DNA of 64,000 nucleotides from assembly GCF_002272825.1 (NCBI RefSeq), contig NZ_MLAM01000001.1:232749-296748 (forward strand), in the 5' to 3' direction. The translations under genes were made by a program, and so were the position numbers. This DNA comes from Helicobacter sp. 11S02596-1 (GTDB lineage: Bacteria > Campylobacterota > Campylobacteria > Campylobacterales > Helicobacteraceae). The notes below the pieces were generated by a model that saw only the letters and a list, made by a program, of their open reading frames with translations, did no database searches and was not told where the DNA came from. Positions 40,784 to 52,014 of this stretch are shown piece after piece; positions within the stretch are counted from its first letter, which is position 1; the number at the start of each line of letters is the position of its first letter.

Positions 40784-42372
40784 TATTTTTCTCCTTCTGT
40801 TCTGGTAGTGGGGATATGCCTGGTGCCAAAGAGGGCGAGCAAGGATATGAGGGCTGATAAAAGCATTGTGAGGCGAGAAACCAAAAGCCGATCGTGAATG
40901 TATTGTTCCTTAAGAATGCTCTGGTCGTTCTCTGGGAGTTGTGCGTTCATTTGGTCAAATTTATCATTACTCGTAAAGGCAAATTTGGTTTGGGCGACAT
41001 ATTCTTTGGAGGTTTGTGAAACATCGAGCTTTTGGACGGATTTTTCATACACCACCGGCTGGATAAAGGTCAAAAACATCCCTAAAATCGAGATAATAAG
41101 GGCTTCGCCAATATTTCTAGTCGTCGCTTGGATACCCCCGCTTTGCTCGGCATCTTTTTTATTGAGCGAATTAGCCACCACGCTATCAGCTTGGGAGGTG
41201 AGTATCCCCATCGCTGCCCCCAAAAATGCCAAACCAAAATAAATAGCCACATTCACGCCATTTTCTTGCATACCCCCAGCAATGAGTAAAAATCCAACGA
41301 TAAAAGACATATATGCCATACGCACAGCAAAGCGTCGATTGATATTAGGGAACAATCTCGGGATGGCTACGGAGAACAAAATCATCATTATGGAGGTCGG
41401 GAGGACGGCTACACCGGTTTGCCCCGCACTAAAATGCGCCACGAGCATAAAAAACGGATTGATGGAGATAATAATCGCCCCAAGCCCGCCAAATACCATC
41501 GCACAGCCATAAAGACCATTGCGCACGGCAGGGTTTTGATAAAAGCTTCGTGGCAACAAAGCTTGGCCATATTTGTCCTCAATACGCTTTTCGATGGGGA
41601 TAAGGATAGCCAAAAGCACCAAACCTGCGCCAATACAAAACAAAACCGGCGAAATGCCAAAGATTTCAAATGGCGCTTTGATAGGCTCGATAAGCCCCCA
41701 AATCGAGATTTTATTGATTCCAATGACAAACAAAAAAAGCCCGAGCGAAGCGATGATGGTCCCTAAAAAATCAAATCGCACTTTTTTGCCCGCACCCGAA
41801 GTATCCGGGATAAAAATACTCATAAAAAGCAAAATGAGAAAATAAACGCCCAAAATACCAAAAGCAACACGGAAGCCAAAAAAGTCAATGATATAACCAC
41901 CAGCGACCATCCCAAAAATCTTGGCAATCCCCGTGGCTGTGCCGATGAAACCAAAAGCGATGGCACGATCTTTTTTTTGGTAAATCGCTGCGATAAGCCC
42001 TAGCACGCTCGGGATAAGCAAGGATGCCCCCAAACCAACCAAAACACGCCCGCCCCAGATAAACAACGTGATATTTGGGGAGAATGCAAGGATAAATTCC
42101 CCAGTAGCGGCCAAAATCACGCCGATTCTGAATGTATTTTTTAACCCCAGCGTGATAGCCAACAACCCGCCGGCAATCATAAAAGAAGCCGCAATTAACG
42201 AATAAATCGAATTGGCTAGCGAAATATCGGAGATATTGGCATTGAGGCTTTGGATAATCGCCCGCGCCCCGATGGCTAAGAAATTATTGTCCGCACTCGT
42301 GCCAAATTGACCCATCATCAAAATAATAAGAGGCAAAATGAGAAAAGTTTGCTTGGAATTTATTTTATTCAT
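40783..42372 (-). CDS. MFS drug/solute exporter, DHA2-like
   Basis: A ~529-aa protein with about 13-14 membrane helices and a long periplasmic loop before the last helix (KSVQKLDVSQTSKEYVAQTKFAF). Helix-loop motifs include LGLKNTFRIGVI and LVGLGASLLIPSVLGLIAAIYQKKDRAIAFGFIG, the conserved motif C/A region of drug:H+ antiporters. ATG 42372 is preferred to TTG 42375; AAGGAAC lies upstream. It is the first gene of an operon with the choloylglycine hydrolase-like gene, so it may export the hydrolase product or a toxic bile compound. The substrate is not readable from sequence. Confidence 0.88.
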   Translation of the reverse strand: MNKINSKQTFLILPLIILMMGQFGTSADNNFLAIGARAIIQSLNANISDISLANSIYSLIAASFMIAGGLLAITLGLKNTFRIGVILAATGEFILAFSPNITLFIWGGRVLVGLGASLLIPSVLGLIAAIYQKKDRAIAFGFIGTATGIAKIFGMVAGGYIIDFFGFRVAFGILGVYFLILLFMSIFIPDTSGAGKKVRFDFLGTIIASLGLFLFVIGINKISIWGLIEPIKAPFEIFGISPVLFCIGAGLVLLAILIPIEKRIEDKYGQALLPRSFYQNPAVRNGLYGCAMVFGGLGAIIISINPFFMLVAHFSAGQTGVAVLPTSIMMILFSVAIPRLFPNINRRFAVRMAYMSFIVGFLLIAGGMQENGVNVAIYFGLAFLGAAMGILTSQADSVVANSLNKKDAEQSGGIQATTRNIGEALIISILGMFLTFIQPVVYEKSVQKLDVSQTSKEYVAQTKFAFTSNDKFDQMNAQLPENDQSILKEQYIHDRLLVSRLTMLLSALISLLALFGTRHIPTTRTEGEK

Positions 42373-42533
42373 CAAAAGTTCCTTTAATTTTGGTTTCTTT
42401 TGATTATATGAATTTTATAAATATTGATGAAAGATTATTTAGGCAATATAAAATTAAATTCCCTATTTTTTACAAAAAGTTACATAATAGTTGAAATTTG
42501 AGTAATTTTAGGACAAAAACTGAGTAAAAATAC

Positions 42534-43607
42534 TCAGTTTGCACGCTTCATATCGATAACATAGCGGAATTTGGCTTTTCCAGTGGTGAGATTTTCATAA
42601 GCGGTATCAATGTCTTGAGGGGTGATAAGCTCTGTTTCAGGATAGATTTTATTTTGCAATGAAAAATCAAGCATTTCTTGGGTCTCCTTGATACCGCCAA
42701 TGAGTGAGCCATAGACCTTGCGATTAGCATTATAGACAAGCTGAGAAATTGGAATCTTTGGCACAACAGCACTGGGTGGCAACCCCACGATAGCAAGCTC
42801 CCCGTCATAGGCAAGTAGCTTGATGTAAGCTAACACGTCATAGGATTCTGGGATGGTTGAGATAATGAGATCAAACCTTTCTTTAGGCGTATCTGTAGAG
42901 GTGTAAAAGCTTTTTGCCCCCATAGTAAAGGCAGCTTGCTTTTTGTTTTCATTTCTTGCAAAAACTGCGACATCCCCACCCATCGCCACAGCGTATTTCA
43001 CCGCCATACTACCCAAACCGCCAAACCCGGCTACAGCGACCTTTGTGCCTTTTTTCACGCCTGAAAATCTTAAAGGGGCATATGTCGTGATTCCCGCACA
43101 CAACAAAGGAGCGACCTTTTCTAATGGCGCATTTTGCGGGACTTTGATAGCAAAATTTTCACTCACGACAATATTGTCAGAATATCCGCCATAATGGGGT
43201 TCATTATCGTGAAAATAATCCAAACAATTGTAGGTAAAAACGGTTTTGCCATTTTCACAGAATTGCTCTTGACTCTTTTTGCACGCCTCACATTCCCCGC
43301 AAGAATTTACCATACAGCCGATACCGGCGTAATCGCCAACCTTGAATTTACTCACCTCTGCGCCTATTGCCACCACACGCCCAGCGATTTCGTGTCCTGG
43401 CACCATCGGGTAAATCCCCTCGCGCCATTCACTGCGTGCGCTATGGATATCGCTATGACAAATGCCTGCATAAAGGATTTCGACCAAGATGTCATTTGCC
43501 CCAACAGGGTGGCGACTGAAAGCAAAAGGCTCGAATTTGCCATCTTTTGAATGTACGGCATAGCCTTTTGCGGGGATTCTTTGGTGGGTGTTTGTGGGTG
43601 TTTGCAT
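42534..43607 (-). CDS. Zinc-dependent alcohol dehydrogenase (YahK/cinnamyl-type)
   Basis: A 357-aa medium-chain dehydrogenase. Catalytic zinc ligands lie in GICHSDIHSAR and PGHEIAGRVV; the structural zinc site is CGECEACKKSQEQFC; the NADP site is VAVAGFGGLGSMAVKYAVAMG. AGITTYAPLRFSG is typical of the CAD/YahK branch, which reduces a broad range of aldehydes with NADPH. The ATG at 43607 follows AAGGAAG; a longer frame upstream lacks this support. It is a single gene. A role in aldehyde detoxification is likely. Confidence 0.92.
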   Translation of the reverse strand: MQTPTNTHQRIPAKGYAVHSKDGKFEPFAFSRHPVGANDILVEILYAGICHSDIHSARSEWREGIYPMVPGHEIAGRVVAIGAEVSKFKVGDYAGIGCMVNSCGECEACKKSQEQFCENGKTVFTYNCLDYFHDNEPHYGGYSDNIVVSENFAIKVPQNAPLEKVAPLLCAGITTYAPLRFSGVKKGTKVAVAGFGGLGSMAVKYAVAMGGDVAVFARNENKKQAAFTMGAKSFYTSTDTPKERFDLIISTIPESYDVLAYIKLLAYDGELAIVGLPPSAVVPKIPISQLVYNANRKVYGSLIGGIKETQEMLDFSLQNKIYPETELITPQDIDTAYENLTTGKAKFRYVIDMKRAN

Positions 43608-43902
43608 AGAACTTCCTTTGTTTTGGTTTGAGTGATTATAAAACCAAAACATAATCCAAGTAATAACAAAACATTCTCAAGGGAATTTGAGAAACATCTT
43701 TATAATTAGACAAAAAAGTTTTTACAATCAAAAGTTTTACAATGGATTACTCACAGATTTGAGAAAAATAAGCAATAAAACTAAAAGGTTTTTATGGGGT
43801 TTAAGAGTTTGAAGCCCTCCAAACCGCATAAAAGGCAGTCTGAAAGGGGTAGAAAAATTTTTTATAAAAGACTATAGCAAGGCAAAGGTGGTAAGGCGGG
43901 GC

Positions 43903-45549
<1,647 letters not shown>

Positions 45550-45579
45550 TTACTCCTTATATGATGTTTTTATTTTATT

Positions 45580-45855
45580 TTATTTACTCAAAACGCCTAG
45601 AACGTCTTCAAGATCAAGAACAATATACTCTTTGCCATCGAGTTTGATTTCGCTACCTTTGTATTTTCCAAAAACGACGGTATCGCCCTCACTCACGCAT
45701 TTGCACTCATCACTAATCTTTTTGCTAAGGGCTTTTATCACACCCATCAATGGCTTTTCTTTTGCATTATCAGGGATGATGATCCCAGAGCTTGTTTTGT
45801 TTTCTTCTTCGAGTCTTTCGACCAAGATTCTTTCACCAAGTGGTTTGAACTTCAT
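45580..45855 (-). CDS. groES: 10-kDa co-chaperonin GroES
   Basis: A 91-aa lid of the chaperonin. [33 protein letters not shown] contains the mobile loop (residues ~17-33), and [23 protein letters not shown] is the conserved core strand. It lacks the Cys/His-rich C-terminal extension known from H. pylori GroES, so it resembles non-pylori helicobacters. AAGGAGAC precedes the ATG. First gene of groESL. Confidence 0.97.
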   Translation of the reverse strand: MKFKPLGERILVERLEEENKTSSGIIIPDNAKEKPLMGVIKALSKKISDECKCVSEGDTVVFGKYKGSEIKLDGKEYIVLDLEDVLGVLSK

Positions 45856-45894
45856 TTTTGTCTCCTTGTTTTCAAGTTTAATTTATCTGAAAAA

Positions 45895-45921
45895 TTAGCA
45901 CTTAAAAAATTTAAGTGCCAT
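45895..45921 (-). promoter_or_regulatory. CIRCE operator of groESL (HrcA binding site)
   Basis: TTAGCACTT-N9-AAGTGCCAT, close to the CIRCE consensus TTAGCACTC-N9-GAGTGCTAA, just downstream of the -10 box and 40 nt before the groES ATG. HrcA repression with heat-shock release is therefore expected. hrcA is not in the window. Confidence 0.85.
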
Positions 45922-45922
45922 A

Positions 45923-45951
45923 ATTATAATGGATTTTATTAAACAAGTCAA
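45923..45951 (-). promoter_or_regulatory. Sigma-70 promoter of groESL
   Basis: On the minus strand TTGACT (45951-45946) and TATAAT (45928-45923) are separated by 17 bp, immediately upstream of the CIRCE operator. Confidence 0.85.
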
Positions 45952-46112
45952 TATGCTTATGATAAATGTATCAAAATATATTAGTCATATAGACTAAATA
46001 TTAATATAATGATATTGCATAACTTTTCAGATTTTTGGCATTATGCCGTTTGGTTTAAGAGTTAAGGATAATAATTTTCGATAAAATAAAATCAAAAAAT
46101 ACAAGGGAAAAA

Positions 46113-47768
46113 ATGATCACGCAAGCCTCGATTGAGGGCTTAAAACAAGTCATTGACATCGTTGATGTGGTTGCTTCATACATTGATTTGAAGCGTGTTG
46201 GGAGCAATTTTGTCGCCTGTTGCCCCTTTCACGATGAAAAAACGCCCAGCTTTGTTGTCAATCGCACCAAAGGGCTTTATCATTGCTATGGTTGCGGGGT
46301 GGGTGGCGATGCGATCGCATTCGTGATGGAGTATGAAAAAATCAATTTCGCTGAGGCGATCGAAAAAATCGCTGATATATTTAATTTTTCCCTTGAATAC
46401 GAAAAAAACTCCGTATCCAAAAAAGATGATTCCAAGCTTTTAGAGACAATTTCACGATTTTATCAAAGGCGCTTGATGGAGTCGCCACCTTATAAGGATT
46501 ATCTCTTGCAAAGAGGCGTGGGGCTGGGCTTTATTGAAAAGTTTGGATTAGGATTTTGCGGTCCTAGCTTTGAGACAGCAAGATTTGTGGAAGAAAATGG
46601 GCTAGACAAGCAAGAATTGATCGCCTTAGGCGTGCTTGGCGAGGACAATGCACGCATTTATGCGCGGTTTGCAGAACGCATTATGTTTCCCATCCATTCG
46701 CCCAATGGCAAGGTCGTAGGCTTTGGGGGCAGGACGCTCAAAGAGGGGTTGGCAAAATACATCAACTCCCCACAAACCAAGCAATTCAGCAAGTCAAAAC
46801 TGCTTTATGGCTACCATCTTGCCAAAGAACATATCTATAAATACAATCAAATCATCGTTGTTGAGGGGTATTTGGATGTCATTATGCTCCATCAAGCCGG
46901 CTTCAATACCGCTGTGGCGACACTCGGAACAGCGCTCAATCGCGACCATCTCCCATTGCTTGCCAAAGGCAATCCCAAGATTATCCTCAGCTACGATGGG
47001 GACAAAGCCGGTATCAACGCGGCATTCAAAGCCTCGATGTTGCTTGCCAAAGAAAGTAAAGCAGGTGGTGTGGTGATATTTGATGGGGGGCTTGACCCTG
47101 CCGATATGGTCGTGAGAAAAAAAACCGATGAACTTGAGGCACTATTTTCTTCACCCGTCCCTTTTATCGAGTTTGCATTCCGCCAAATCGCCAAAAAATA
47201 CGATCTTAGCGATCCGCTTCAAAAAGAAAGTGCGCTCAAAGAGAGTGCGGGATTTTTGCACGAGCTTTCCCCAATACTCCAAGAAGAATACCGCAATTTT
47301 GTCGCAGAGATTTTAAAAATCCCTTTGAATCTCATTGCCCCAAAATACCAAGGGAGTGCAAAAATCTATCCCAAAAACCCCGCGATGAATCTCCCGCAAA
47401 GCAACTCGCCTGACAAACTTGAAAGCCTCATCATCAAATACATTTTAGAAGATAGAGCGTTACTTGATATGGCGATCGAATATATCGATGTGCGGGCATT
47501 TCGCCATAGAGCCAAAGAATTTGACGCCCTTTGTCGGGGGGATTTTGCAAACCCCGCACTCATTGGTATCGCCATTGATGAGGGGCTTTTGTTGCGCGAG
47601 GGCGGGTTTAGAGATGAATTAAAATTGTTGGTTTTGAAGCATTATCAAAATCGCCTCGAAAATGTAAGCAAAAACGTTGATCTGAGCTTTGAAGAAAGAA
47701 GCTTCCAAATCCGAAAAATCAAAAACGCCATCATCAAACTAAGACAAGGAGAATTGATACCCATATGA
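46113..47768 (+). CDS. dnaG: DNA primase
   Basis: A 551-aa primase. The N-terminal zinc-binding domain reads CCPFHDEKTPSFVV then YHCYGCGVGGD. The RNA polymerase domain has IVVEGYLDVIML and SYDGDKAGINAA (TOPRIM acidic residues), and the C-terminal ~130 residues form the helicase-binding domain. It makes RNA primers for replication. The ATG follows AAGGGAAAAA. The stop overlaps the next ATG by four nt. Confidence 0.97.
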   Translation: MITQASIEGLKQVIDIVDVVASYIDLKRVGSNFVACCPFHDEKTPSFVVNRTKGLYHCYGCGVGGDAIAFVMEYEKINFAEAIEKIADIFNFSLEYEKNSVSKKDDSKLLETISRFYQRRLMESPPYKDYLLQRGVGLGFIEKFGLGFCGPSFETARFVEENGLDKQELIALGVLGEDNARIYARFAERIMFPIHSPNGKVVGFGGRTLKEGLAKYINSPQTKQFSKSKLLYGYHLAKEHIYKYNQIIVVEGYLDVIMLHQAGFNTAVATLGTALNRDHLPLLAKGNPKIILSYDGDKAGINAAFKASMLLAKESKAGGVVIFDGGLDPADMVVRKKTDELEALFSSPVPFIEFAFRQIAKKYDLSDPLQKESALKESAGFLHELSPILQEEYRNFVAEILKIPLNLIAPKYQGSAKIYPKNPAMNLPQSNSPDKLESLIIKYILEDRALLDMAIEYIDVRAFRHRAKEFDALCRGDFANPALIGIAIDEGLLLREGGFRDELKLLVLKHYQNRLENVSKNVDLSFEERSFQIRKIKNAIIKLRQGELIPI

Positions 47769-48814
47769 AAAAAGCATTGGCATTATTTAGTGGCGGGCTA
47801 GATAGTATGATCAGTATGAAACTACTCAAAGATCAGGGTATTGAGGTCATTGCCCTGCATTTTAACATCGGATTTGGTGGTAATCGCGACAAGCTTGAAT
47901 ACCTCAAAAACGCCACCGCCCAAGTCGGCGTAGAGCTTCAGGTATGCGATATCAGGAAGCAGTTTTTTGATGAGGTGCTTTTTGAGCCAAAATACGGCTA
48001 TGGTAGGTTTTTCAACCCCTGTATCGACTGCCACGCCAATATGTTTAAAAACGCATTTTATAAGCTTTTGGAATTAAAAGCAGATTTTGTCATCAGTGGA
48101 GAGGTCATCGGGCAACGCCCCAAAAGCCAGCGCAGAGAAGCACTCGATCAAGTCAGGAAGCTCGTTAGAGAGATCGGGAGCGATAGCGCTTTTGATACGA
48201 TCTTGAGCCGAGACACAGAGGATTCTAGCAAGCCCAAATATCTTGATGAGCTGGTGTTAAGACCAATGAGTGCGAAGCTTTTAGAGCCTACATTTCCCGA
48301 AAAAGCCCTCTGGGTGGATAGAGAAAAATTGCTAGATGTCAGTGGCAGGGGCAGAAGCACCCAGCTAGAAATGCTCAAAAATTTTGGCTGGAAATATTAT
48401 GAAAACCCTGGTGGGGGCTGTTTGCTCACCGATACAAGCGTGAGTTTGAAACTCAAAGACTTAAGCAGTCATCGAAAAATGGTGATTGAAGATAGTGCGA
48501 TGGTAAAAGTCGGGCGTTATCTCGTGCTAAAAGATGGCGCAAGGTGCGTGATAGCAAGAAATGAAGATGAAAATCACAAAATCGCTGCGCCACACCCCTT
48601 GATGGATAAAATCGAGTTGCTTGAATGCAATGGCCCTGTTGGCTTGGTAGAATCTCAAGCCAGCGATGCGGACAAAGTGCTAGCTGGGCGGATTGTGCTC
48701 GGTTATGGCAAAAGTCAAAAAAATCAAAGCTACCGCGTGCGTATCGGGGAAAAGGAACTGGCTTTAGAGCCGTATGACAGGGAAGAAGCGAGGGAATTTT
48801 TATTTTTAAAATAA
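47765..48814 (+). CDS. PP-loop ATP pyrophosphatase, probable tRNA-modifying (thiolase-like) protein
   Basis: A 349-aa protein whose N-terminus holds the PP-loop ALALFSGGLDSMIS (SGGxDS), which adenylates a substrate. CIDCHANMFKNAF (two Cys, one His) near residue 85 and ISGEVIGQRPKSQRREAL near residue 115 are conserved in a family common in Campylobacterota and often labelled MnmA/ThiI-like. GGGCLLTD supplies another Cys. The C-terminal ~130 residues are a separate domain. A 2-thio or 4-thio modification of tRNA is the likely role, but the family is not fully characterised. It is translationally coupled to dnaG. Confidence 0.75.
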   Translation: MKKALALFSGGLDSMISMKLLKDQGIEVIALHFNIGFGGNRDKLEYLKNATAQVGVELQVCDIRKQFFDEVLFEPKYGYGRFFNPCIDCHANMFKNAFYKLLELKADFVISGEVIGQRPKSQRREALDQVRKLVREIGSDSAFDTILSRDTEDSSKPKYLDELVLRPMSAKLLEPTFPEKALWVDREKLLDVSGRGRSTQLEMLKNFGWKYYENPGGGCLLTDTSVSLKLKDLSSHRKMVIEDSAMVKVGRYLVLKDGARCVIARNEDENHKIAAPHPLMDKIELLECNGPVGLVESQASDADKVLAGRIVLGYGKSQKNQSYRVRIGEKELALEPYDREEAREFLFLK

Positions 48815-48834
48815 TTTATTTTCCAAAGGTTTTG

Positions 48835-49165
48835 GTTCATTATGTTTTACTCGATTCGGGTTAAAGCCCGAATCTGAAGACCATTCCAAGAGGCAAAGCC
48901 TCTTTCCATTCCTAAAGTAACCATCTCACACCCAGCCAGAGGCTGTGCGTTCGAGATAGGTTTCTAAGGTTTTCATTATGTTTTACTCGGTTTGTTTCAC
49001 AAACCTGAAGACCACTGCGCAAGATGTAAAATCTTGCTTCGCTCCTAAAGTTATTTTACCCGCCCACCCGATTTATTCCCAGCTTCGCTGGTCATCAACC
49101 CGTTTTCTAAGGTTTTTATTATGTTGGACTCAATTCAATTTTTGCAAACTGAACCTGAAAAATAT
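48835..49165 (-). repeat. Modular hairpin repeats, minus orientation
   Basis: Read on the minus strand: a degraded last hairpin (TTCAGTTTGCAAAAATTGAATTGAGT), AAACCTTAGAAAACGGGTTGATGACC, AGCGAAGCT hairpin, CTTTAGGAGCGAAGCAAGAT hairpin, GGTCTTCAG (49013-49005) with GGTTTG/CAAACC, then AAACCTTAGAAACCTATCTCG, AGCC-TCT-GGCT hairpin, GAGATGGTTACTTTAGGAATGG, AGAGGC-TTT-GCCTCT hairpin, GGTCTTCAG (48882-48874) with GATTCGGG/CCCGAATC. The remaining ~220 nt up to hisH are AT-rich without a gene. Confidence 0.85.
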
Positions 49166-49384
49166 TGAAATACTTTAAATATATTTTTATTTTTCAGACA
49201 ATATACAACACAACCAAATTTATTTTTTTAAAAATAAACCAAAAACCCCGCAAAATCCACAAAAAGTAAAATATTATTTTTCGATAAAGCCAAGAAATTG
49301 TTTTTTGATGGAGCAAAATCTAGCAAAATCCGGTGCGTTATCCTTGCAAAATTCTCCCATAAAAACTATATTTTTCACTATTTT

Positions 49385-50002
49385 TTAAAGATTGGCAAAA
49401 TTTTTTAGGATTTTTAGCCCCTCATTATGGGATTTTTCAGGGTGAGGTTGGATACCCAATATATTGTTTTTCGCCACAATCGCTGGGAAAGTATCCTCAT
49501 AAACACAGCTCGCAAGGATCGTGCGTGCGTCATCACAACGGGCGTGATAGCTATGGACAAAATAAAGATAAGTTTGATTTTGGATATTTTTTAACAAAGG
49601 GTGTTCGCTAGCATTTTCAGAGAAATGGCATTGATTCCAGCCCATATGGGGGACTTTGAGATGGGGGGTTTGAAACCTCACCACTTCCCCAGCAATCAGC
49701 CCTAACCCCTTGTGTTCGCCAAATTCCTCGCTTTTGTCAAAAAGCAGTTGCATCCCCAGACAAATCCCAAGGATATACCGCCCACTTTGGGCAAATGCCA
49801 GCACGGCTTCTTTCATCCCCGTGCTTTCAAGGTTTTTCATCGCATCGCCAAATGCCCCCACACCGGGCAAAATGAGCTTATCGCATTCTAACAACTTCGA
49901 TGGATCTGTTTGGATCTGAGTCTTTATACCAATAGTTTCAAAGGCATTCTGCACGCTCGCAAGATTCCCCATATCATAATTCACAATACCGATTCGCATC
50001 AT
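49385..50002 (-). CDS. hisH: Imidazole glycerol phosphate synthase glutaminase subunit HisH
   Basis: A 205-aa class I glutamine amidotransferase. IGIVNYDMGNLASVQNAFE at the start, LILPGVGAFGDAM, the nucleophile Cys in [23 protein letters not shown] and the His-Glu pair in IQPHPEKSHNEG. It supplies ammonia to HisF for histidine and AICAR formation. No hisF or other his gene lies beside it. HisH-like proteins also partner with PseA/LegG-type enzymes in nucleotide-sugar amination, so a glycan role is possible. It diverges from the two-component genes. Confidence 0.9.
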   Translation of the reverse strand: MMRIGIVNYDMGNLASVQNAFETIGIKTQIQTDPSKLLECDKLILPGVGAFGDAMKNLESTGMKEAVLAFAQSGRYILGICLGMQLLFDKSEEFGEHKGLGLIAGEVVRFQTPHLKVPHMGWNQCHFSENASEHPLLKNIQNQTYLYFVHSYHARCDDARTILASCVYEDTFPAIVAKNNILGIQPHPEKSHNEGLKILKNFANL

Positions 50003-50071
50003 TTCACTTCTTGAATTTTTGAGGTATTATAACCCAAATGAAACCAGAAATGAACTTCAATGGGGTTTGAA

Positions 50072-50743
50072 ATGGCTTATAAAATCCTTTTATTAGAAGA
50101 TGATGTGTTACTTTCTGAAATCCTTTTGGAATTTTTGAGCGAACATCATTTTGAGGTTTGGCATTGTGAAAATGCCACTGAAGCACTCGATATGGGGTAT
50201 GAAAATCACTTTGATCTTTATCTTTTTGATGTGATGGTGCCACAAGGGGATGGTTTTGAGGCGTTAAAGACACTTCGAGAAGCGGGCAAACTCGCCCCAG
50301 CAATCTTTATCACATCGCTTGCCAAACTCAAAGATCTCGAGCTTGGCTACCAAAGTGGCTGTGATGATTATATCCGCAAACCTTTTGAGCTTGCCGAGCT
50401 TTTGTTACGTATCCAGACACTTTTGAAAAGAAATTTTGCTCACACCAACAAGGATTTTGAAGATTTTGGCAATGGGGTGCGGTTTGATTTGGTGAGCAAA
50501 ACCATTTATCGCGATGAAGAATTGGTTTTTTTGCCCAAAAAAGAAATCGAGCTTTTGAGTATCTTGCTACAAAAACCCAATCAATTCATCTCCCAGCAAG
50601 AAATCTTTGAAAGATTGTGGGATTTTCACCAAGAGCCTAGCGAGATGAGCTTGCGTGTGTATATCAAAAACCTACGCGCACTAATTGGGAAAGACAAGAT
50701 CATCAATCAGAGAGGAAATGGTTACTGCTATGTCAAACACTGA
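50072..50743 (+). CDS. Two-component response regulator, OmpR family
   Basis: A 223-aa regulator. Receiver domain: LLLEDDVLLSEI (acidic pocket), LYLFDVMVPQGDGF with the phospho-acceptor Asp near residue 51, and FITSLAKLKD with the conserved Lys. The winged-helix DNA-binding domain is at ~130-223 (LPKKEIELLSILLQKPNQFISQQEIFERLW, RVYIKNLRALIGKDKI). ATG 50072 is preferred to 50060 because GGGG lies six bases before it. It overlaps the kinase gene. The recognition site is unknown. Confidence 0.92.
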   Translation: MAYKILLLEDDVLLSEILLEFLSEHHFEVWHCENATEALDMGYENHFDLYLFDVMVPQGDGFEALKTLREAGKLAPAIFITSLAKLKDLELGYQSGCDDYIRKPFELAELLLRIQTLLKRNFAHTNKDFEDFGNGVRFDLVSKTIYRDEELVFLPKKEIELLSILLQKPNQFISQQEIFERLWDFHQEPSEMSLRVYIKNLRALIGKDKIINQRGNGYCYVKH

Positions 50744-51941
50744 AGAAAAATCCGTTATTATCAAGATTCTCGCACTCTATCTTTTGACGACGGCGATTTT
50801 TTTGAGCATACTTTTTGGGCTTTATTATGACAGGGGCTATGGCTTGATTATCCACGAAAAAGCCAACGACTTGCGCGAAGACTTCGTAGCCATCAACCGA
50901 GTCATCGATAAATACGGCAAATTCGATACCGCCACCTTAGAAGAAATCAAAACCCTAAACCTCAACACGGATTTTATGATTAGCGATAAACAAGGCAATG
51001 TCTTATACAATCATTTAGACCTGCCAAAGCCATCAAAAAAGCTCAAAAAAAATGGGATTTATGTCTCCAAAGGCTATATTGTGATTGATTTTGGCTCATT
51101 CAAGCACCACAAACACCACAAAAAAATCTCTCCCATCCCGCCATCTTTTGGCTATAAAATCGTGATGAAAGGGGATGCCATCACCCCTGAGATTTGGGGA
51201 CTCCGAGTCAAAACAGCCGGATTTTTATTGCTCTGTCTTTTAGGGGTGGGACTTATCGCTTATTTTTTACTCAAACTCTCGCTCAAACCACTCCAAGACA
51301 AAATAACCTTTCTTGATCGCTTTATCAAAGATACCACACACGAAATCAATACGCCTGTAAGCGTTATTTTGATGAGTATTGAAAGGCTAAATCCGCAAAA
51401 CATTCCTGGTGATGACTTCAAAAAAATCAATCGTATCCATATCGCTGCTAAAACCATCGCGAGTATCTATCAAAATTTGGTTTTGCATAGCTTTTCGCCA
51501 AATACTGGGCAAAAAAACCCTATCAATATCCAAGAGATTCTTGAACAACGGCTTGAGTTTTTTACACCTTTGTTTGCACACAAAAACCTAAAAATCCAGA
51601 CCTTTTTGCATCCCGCTACTATCGAGGCAAACAAAGATGGTGTCGGCTGTATTATCGATAATCTCTTGAGTAATGCGGTCAAATACAACAAAAAAGGCGG
51701 GGAAATCACCATCAGGCTAGAACCGCACTGCCTGAGTATCCAAGATAGCGGGTGCGGTATGAGCGAAGCAGAAGTGCATAAAATTTTTGAACGCTATGCC
51801 CGATGTAACCCATCTCAAGGGGGGTTTGGTATCGGTCTTTCGCTTGTTGGCGAGCTATGCAAACATTATGGTATCGAGATAAAATGCCAAAGCGAAATAG
51901 GCAAAGGGAGTGCGTTTTTATTGCGATGGCAAAAGGCTTGA
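50730..51941 (+). CDS. Sensor histidine kinase
   Basis: A ~403-aa membrane kinase partner of the preceding regulator. Membrane helices at ~10-30 and ~160-180 (LLLCLLGVGLIAYFLLKL) flank a ~130-residue periplasmic sensor. The dimerisation His is in DTTHEINTPVSVILMSIERL; the ATP domain has DNLLSNAVKYNKKGG (N box), IQDSGCGMS (G1) and GGFGIGLSLVGEL (G2). ATG 50730 lies inside the last codons of the regulator gene; ATG 50718 is an alternative. The periplasmic loop has a His/Lys-rich stretch (FKHHKHHKKIS) that could bind metal, which is speculative. Confidence 0.92.
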   Translation: MSNTEEKSVIIKILALYLLTTAIFLSILFGLYYDRGYGLIIHEKANDLREDFVAINRVIDKYGKFDTATLEEIKTLNLNTDFMISDKQGNVLYNHLDLPKPSKKLKKNGIYVSKGYIVIDFGSFKHHKHHKKISPIPPSFGYKIVMKGDAITPEIWGLRVKTAGFLLLCLLGVGLIAYFLLKLSLKPLQDKITFLDRFIKDTTHEINTPVSVILMSIERLNPQNIPGDDFKKINRIHIAAKTIASIYQNLVLHSFSPNTGQKNPINIQEILEQRLEFFTPLFAHKNLKIQTFLHPATIEANKDGVGCIIDNLLSNAVKYNKKGGEITIRLEPHCLSIQDSGCGMSEAEVHKIFERYARCNPSQGGFGIGLSLVGELCKHYGIEIKCQSEIGKGSAFLLRWQKA

Positions 51942-52014
51942 TGTAAAAACTTGATGTAAAGGCTTGGATATATTGCTTGGTATGATAAAAAATGCGTTAG
52001 ATTGCATTGGAGCG

